In this document: positions 5,739 through 8,793 of the stretch, one piece after another
Layout: each line of letters starts with the position of its first letter
Numbering within the stretch: position 1 is the first letter of the stretch
From: an uncultured Clostridia bacterium
GTDB taxonomy: Bacteria > Bacillota_A > Clostridia > Christensenellales > CAG-138
Assembly: GCA_946623765.1 (NCBI GenBank)
Contig: CAMORL010000067.1
Coordinates: 1-8,793 of the forward strand
Length of the DNA: 8,793 bases
Direction of reading: 5' to 3'
The notes under the pieces: generated by a model
Databases searched by the model: none
The model's input: only the letters and a program-made list of their open reading frames with translations
Told to the model about the DNA's origin: nothing
Position numbers and translations under genes: made by a program

Positions 5739-7175
5739 ATGGGAAAACTGTTTGTTACCGATACCATTCTGCGTGACGCGCACCAATCGCTTGCCGCGAC
5801 GCGCATGACCACAAAGGAGATGCTGCCCGCCTGCGAAATGCTCGATGCGATCGGCTACTGGTCGCTCGAAGTGTGGGGCGGCGCAACGTTCGATTCCTGC
5901 CTCCGCTATCTCAACGAGGATCCGTGGGAACGTCTCCGCGCGCTCAGAAAAGCGCTGCCGCATACGAAGCTGCAGATGCTCTTCCGCGGACAGAACATTC
6001 TGGGCTATAAGCACTACGCGGACGACGTCGTCGAGCAGTTCTGCCGCAAGGCGATCGAAAACGGCATCGACGTGATCCGCATCTTCGACGCGCTGAACGA
6101 TCCGAGAAACCTCGAAGCAGCGATCAAGTACACCAAAAAGTACGGCGGCTTCTGCGAGGCGGCGATCTCCTACACAACCTCTCCGGTGCACAGTGAGGAG
6201 TATTTCGTAAAGCTTTCCAAAGAGCTTGCGCAGATGGGCGCGGATTCGATCTGCATCAAGGATATGGCGAATCTTCTGCTCCCGTACGACGCATACTCTC
6301 TCGTGAAGAAGCTGAAGGCGGAGGTCGATATTCCGATCCACCTGCACACGCACAACACGACAGGCACCGGCGACATGGTGCTTCTGAAGGCTGCGGAAGC
6401 GGGTGTCGATATCGTCGACACAGCGCTCAGCCCGCTCGGAAACGGCACAAGCCAGCCTGCGACCGAATCGCTCGTCGCAACGCTCAAAGGACAGGAGCGC
6501 GATACGGGACTCGATCTCAACGCGCTCTCCGAGTGCGCGAAGTATTTCCGCCAGGTCTATGAACGGCTGAAGCAGGACGGTCTGATTTCCGACAAGTCCC
6601 TGCATGTCGACACGAACACGCTGCTGTATCAGGTTCCGGGCGGCATGCTTTCGAACCTTATCAAGCAGCTCAAGGACGCCGGCGCAGAGGATAAGTACTA
6701 CGACGTGCTTGCGGAGATTCCGCGTGTGCGCAAAGACTTCGGCTATCCGCCGCTCGTCACGCCGACCAGTCAGATCGTCGGCACGCAGGCGGTGTTCAAC
6801 GTGCTTACCGGCAGATACAAGACCTTCCCGAACAATTCAAAGGCGGTTTTGCGCGGCGAGTACGGCAAGCTGCCGGGACCGGTCAACGAGGAAGTGCGCA
6901 GGCTGGCGATCGGCGACGAAAAGGTCATCGAATGCCGTCCCGCGGATCTGCTGGAACCGGAGCTCGAGAAGTACAAAGCAGAGCTGGGGGACCGCGCAAG
7001 AAGCGAAGAGGATGTTCTGAGCTACGCGCTGCTGCCGCAGGTTGCGTTGAAATACTTCGACTGGCGCGACGAACAGGAACGCAAGGCAAAGGAGCCTGCG
7101 CCCGCGCCGAAGGCGGAACCCGCGATTGATCCGAACGCGGTCCGCGAATTATATGTAGAGGACGTCAGTATCTGA
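5739..7175 (+). CDS. oadA: Oxaloacetate decarboxylase alpha / carboxyltransferase subunit without biotin domain
   Basis: A 478-residue carboxyltransferase of the HMGL-like TIM-barrel group (OadA, PycB, transcarboxylase 5S). It moves CO2 from oxaloacetate to biotin, giving pyruvate. Catalytic features are visible: TILRDAHQSL (9-18) with metal ligand Asp13 and Gln16, LFRGQNILGYKHY (81-93), ICIKDMA (171-177) with Lys174, the likely carbamylated lysine, and HLHTHN (201-206) with the metal-binding His203 and His205. ALSPLGNGTSQP (229-240) and DVLAEIPRVRKDFGYPPLVT (near residue 330-350) are also typical. The barrel is followed by the carrier-contact domain. The protein ends with a short Pro/Ala linker (about 450-462) and a 16-residue tail, where biotin-containing OadA proteins have the carrier domain; the carrier is here the separate gene at 4164. 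AAGGAGGA overlaps the oadB stop, seven bases before the ATG. A pyruvate carboxylase subunit B role is possible but unlikely beside oadB and oadG. Confidence 0.93.
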   Translation: MGKLFVTDTILRDAHQSLAATRMTTKEMLPACEMLDAIGYWSLEVWGGATFDSCLRYLNEDPWERLRALRKALPHTKLQMLFRGQNILGYKHYADDVVEQFCRKAIENGIDVIRIFDALNDPRNLEAAIKYTKKYGGFCEAAISYTTSPVHSEEYFVKLSKELAQMGADSICIKDMANLLLPYDAYSLVKKLKAEVDIPIHLHTHNTTGTGDMVLLKAAEAGVDIVDTALSPLGNGTSQPATESLVATLKGQERDTGLDLNALSECAKYFRQVYERLKQDGLISDKSLHVDTNTLLYQVPGGMLSNLIKQLKDAGAEDKYYDVLAEIPRVRKDFGYPPLVTPTSQIVGTQAVFNVLTGRYKTFPNNSKAVLRGEYGKLPGPVNEEVRRLAIGDEKVIECRPADLLEPELEKYKAELGDRARSEEDVLSYALLPQVALKYFDWRDEQERKAKEPAPAPKAEPAIDPNAVRELYVEDVSI

Positions 7176-7793
7176 ATGAAGCACATTCCCAATATTCTCT
7201 CCGGCCTCAGAATCGCCATGGTCGGCGTATTCGCGTGGCTGTTCCTGACGACGAAGATCCCGCATCCGCAGAACTATCTCCTTGCGCTCGGGGTCTTCGT
7301 ACTCGCGTTTCTGACCGACGTACTGGACGGATTCCTGGCACGGACGTTCAACTGGGTCACGCCGGTCGGAAAGCTGCTCGATCCGCTTGCGGACAAGCTG
7401 ATGGCGGTCACGGCACTCATCGTGATCCTGATCGGCAAGTGGGACGAATCGCTCTTCTGGATCTATTTCGCACTGGTGATTCTCGTCGGCGTCAAGGAGA
7501 TCCTGATGGTGGTCGGCGGCATGATTATGCTGAAACAGCGCAAGGTCGCGTATTCCGACTGGTACGGCAAGACGGCGACGGGACTGTTCGCGTTCGGAAC
7601 GGTACTGACGCTTCTGAGCTTCATCGTCGACGCGATCGAGCCGTGGAACATCGCGGTGCTTTCCGCGTCGATCGGATTGTCCTATGTCGCGCTTGCGCAC
7701 TATGCCAAAACACAGCTCTTTCAGCCCGCGGAGAACAAGCCGAGCGACGAAGAGCAGAAACTGTTCGATAAGTTCGACCGTTTGGCGAAATAA
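7176..7793 (+). CDS. pgsA: CDP-diacylglycerol--glycerol-3-phosphate 3-phosphatidyltransferase
   Basis: A 205-residue membrane enzyme that joins glycerol-3-phosphate to CDP-diacylglycerol, making phosphatidylglycerol phosphate, the first committed step to phosphatidylglycerol and cardiolipin. The CDP-alcohol phosphotransferase motif is complete: DVLDGFLAR (48-56), then Gly65, Asp69 and Asp73 in GKLLDPLADK (65-74). The N-terminal IPNILSGLRI (4-13) is typical of PgsA. About five to six hydrophobic segments follow the family plan, with a charged C-terminal tail (about 180-205). The ATG directly abuts the TGA of the alpha-subunit gene (TGAATG) and the nearest purine-rich site, AGAGGA at 7157-7162, is 13 bases away, so translation probably depends on ribosomes finishing alpha. 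Other CDP-alcohol transferases are possible, but the N-terminal motif and length favour PgsA. Confidence 0.93.
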   Translation: MKHIPNILSGLRIAMVGVFAWLFLTTKIPHPQNYLLALGVFVLAFLTDVLDGFLARTFNWVTPVGKLLDPLADKLMAVTALIVILIGKWDESLFWIYFALVILVGVKEILMVVGGMIMLKQRKVAYSDWYGKTATGLFAFGTVLTLLSFIVDAIEPWNIAVLSASIGLSYVALAHYAKTQLFQPAENKPSDEEQKLFDKFDRLAK

Positions 7794-7796
7794 TGC

Positions 7797-7825
7797 TTGC
7801 ATTCCGCAAAGAACTGTGGTATGAT
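7797..7825 (+). promoter_or_regulatory. Extended -10 promoter of rimP-nusA
   Basis: TTGCAT (7797-7802) and TATGAT (7820-7825) are 17 bases apart, and TGG directly precedes the -10, an extended -10 motif. It begins four bases after the pgsA stop, so rimP-nusA has its own promoter even if oad-pgsA transcripts read through. No terminator is visible between pgsA and this promoter. Confidence 0.75.
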
Positions 7826-7849
7826 GCTTTTGTTGGAATGTTGAACTTG

Positions 7850-7880
7850 AAGGAGTGGGGAGATCCCACTCTTTCGTTTT
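7850..7880 (+). promoter_or_regulatory. Hairpin in the rimP leader, terminator-like
   Basis: A 10-bp stem (7850-7859 with 7865-7874, one G-T wobble) with a 5-base loop GAGAT is followed by CGTTTT (7875-7880). It lies in the roughly 65-nt leader between the promoter and rimP, 16 bases before the rimP start codon. A GGAGTGGG hairpin just before rimP (ylxS) is, to my memory, common in Firmicutes. It could be an attenuator or a structure that is part of ribosome-linked control; the T tract is interrupted, so complete termination is doubtful. The function is inferred. Confidence 0.65.
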
Positions 7881-7896
7881 GAGAGAGGAAGCGCGT

Positions 7897-8352
7897 ATGA
7901 AAACGACCGAAACCTGTGAAACACTCTGCAAGGGGAAGATCGAATCCATGGGGTTCGAGCTCTGCGACGTCGAATATCAGAAGGAATACGGCGACTGGGT
8001 GCTGACGTTCTATATCGACAAGCCCGGCGGCGTTACGATCGACGAATGCGAGGAAGTGAGCCGCGCGATCGAGCCGATTCTCGACGAAGCCGACCCGATC
8101 GAATCCGAATACGTGCTTTCCGTCTCGTCGCTCGGGATCGACCGCCCGCTGAAAAAGGATCGCGATTTTGAGCGCGCCATGGGCACGGAACTGGAGATCA
8201 AGCTCTACGCGCCGCAAAACGGCAAAAAGCAATGGATCGGGACGCTCTCCGCGTTCGACGCGGACAGCTTCACCGTCGAAACGGAATCGGGGGAGACGCT
8301 GACCGTCAAAAAGAAGGATTGCGCGCTCGTCCGTCCGAATATCAGATTTTAA
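7897..8352 (+). CDS. rimP: Ribosome maturation factor RimP
   Basis: A 151-residue protein that binds the 30S subunit and helps its late assembly. The N-terminal alpha/beta domain (about 1-85) shows GFELCDVEYQKEYGDWVL (19-36) and FYIDKPGGVTIDECEEVSR (38-56); the family hallmark before the linker reads VSSLGIDRPL (76-85), where the usual VSSPGxxRPL has Pro and this protein has Leu79. The C-terminal Sm-like domain follows (about 90-151), ending ALVRPNIRF. Length fits the family. The start at 7897 has GAGAGGAA six bases upstream; an upstream in-frame GTG at 7855 lies inside the leader hairpin and is rejected. nusA follows after 29 bases, the standard order. Confidence 0.95.
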   Translation: MKTTETCETLCKGKIESMGFELCDVEYQKEYGDWVLTFYIDKPGGVTIDECEEVSRAIEPILDEADPIESEYVLSVSSLGIDRPLKKDRDFERAMGTELEIKLYAPQNGKKQWIGTLSAFDADSFTVETESGETLTVKKKDCALVRPNIRF

Positions 8353-8381
8353 CTTGTTTGTTCGAAAGAAAGGAAAGAACC

Positions 8382-8793
8382 ATGAACGCAGAGTTTATTG
8401 AAGCACTGAACGCGCTGGAAAAGGAGCGCGGCATCAAAAAGTCCGTGCTGCTGTCGGCATTTGAAGCGGCGCTGATCGTTGCGTACAAGCGCAACTACAA
8501 TTCGACCGCGAACGTCCGCGCAGAAGTCGACGGCGACACCGGCGAATACCACATCTACGCAAGCAAGACCGTCGTGGAAAAGGTCGAATCCCCCTCGCAG
8601 GAGATCTCGCTGGAACGCGCGAAGAAGATCAACCCCCTCTACGATCTCGGCGACGTTCTCGAAGAGGAAGCGTTTGCGAAGGATTTCGGACGCATCGCGG
8701 CGCAGACCGCAAAGCAGGTCATGGTGCAGCGCATCCGTGAGGCGGAACGCGGCAACATCTATGACGAATACATTGAAAAGGAAAACGAGATCC
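8382..8793 (+). CDS. nusA: Transcription elongation factor NusA, 5' part
   Basis: Only the first 137 codons are in the window; the gene runs off the right edge. NusA binds RNA polymerase and affects pausing, termination and antitermination. The visible part is the N-terminal polymerase-binding domain: it begins MNAEFIEALNALEKERGI, then KSVLLSAFEAALIVAYKRNY (20-39), and later FGRIAAQTAKQVMVQRIREA (about 102-121) followed by ERGNIYDEYIEKE, all highly typical. S1 and KH domains would lie beyond the edge. AAGGAAAG seven or so bases before the ATG is the ribosome binding site. Its place after rimP supports the call. Confidence 0.96.
   Translation, partial: MNAEFIEALNALEKERGIKKSVLLSAFEAALIVAYKRNYNSTANVRAEVDGDTGEYHIYASKTVVEKVESPSQEISLERAKKINPLYDLGDVLEEEAFAKDFGRIAAQTAKQVMVQRIREAERGNIYDEYIEKENEI

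Noticed and set aside
5208..6605. Long minus-strand reading frame (465 codons) opposite oadB and oadA
   Set aside because: It is antisense to two clearly recognised genes and Arg/Asp/His-rich with no domain. It is the same codon-bias shadow effect.
3811..7175. Methylmalonyl-CoA or glutaconyl-CoA decarboxylase instead of oxaloacetate decarboxylase
   Set aside because: Those enzymes need an acyl-CoA carboxyltransferase alpha subunit of the crotonase-like fold. The alpha here is an HMGL-like TIM-barrel carboxyltransferase with the LRDxxQS and KDMA motifs, as in oxaloacetate decarboxylase.
7855..7896. Upstream GTG start for rimP (14 extra residues)
   Set aside because: The GTG sits inside the leader hairpin and has no suitable ribosome binding site spacing. 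ATG 7897 has GAGAGGAA six bases upstream and matches the family's N-terminus.
7149..7949. Minus-strand frame of 266 codons opposite pgsA and the rimP leader
   Set aside because: It is antisense to a well-supported pgsA, runs across the rimP promoter, and is rich in Arg, Asp, Gln and His without a motif.

Overview
The window is chromosomal DNA of an anaerobic, fairly GC-rich Firmicute, most likely an uncultured gut Clostridia lineage. This rests on a Na+-pumping decarboxylase operon with a separate biotin carrier, a YetF/DUF421 gene paired with a DUF4363 gene, a Bacillus-type adenine deaminase, a rimP-nusA start with a short hairpin leader, strong GGAGG ribosome binding sites and TATAAT-like promoters. 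The taxonomic placement is inference; no rRNA gene is present. I see no insertion sequence, phage gene, tRNA, rRNA or CRISPR array.

Layout. Positions 1-160 are a gene-free convergent end: a plus-strand terminator for a gene outside the window, and two tandem terminators for the minus-strand genes. The minus strand then carries, in transcription order from about 3640 down to 161: a DUF421 membrane protein, a DUF4363 membrane-anchored protein, adenine deaminase (with its own good promoter just after the DUF4363 stop), and an unrecognised 198-residue protein coupled to the deaminase by a TGATG overlap. Positions 3641-3810 form a divergent promoter region. The plus strand then carries oadG-like gamma subunit, biotin carrier, beta subunit, carboxyltransferase alpha subunit and, with no gap, pgsA. 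A strong extended -10 promoter follows the pgsA stop and drives a hairpin leader, rimP and the 5' part of nusA, which runs off the right edge.

How it fits together. Alpha moves the carboxyl group of oxaloacetate to the biotin on the carrier. Beta releases CO2 from carboxybiotin and couples this to Na+ export. Gamma anchors and assembles the complex. pgsA, making the phosphatidylglycerol phosphate precursor, looks translationally tied to alpha. Adenine deaminase converts adenine to hypoxanthine for purine salvage. RimP and NusA are the usual head of the ribosome maturation/transcription elongation operon.

I found no clearly new multi-gene system. The items most worth a second look are the unrecognised protein coupled to adenine deaminase, the alpha subunit that keeps a linker like that of the biotin carrier but lacks a biotin domain, the zero-gap pgsA junction, and the hairpin in the rimP leader.
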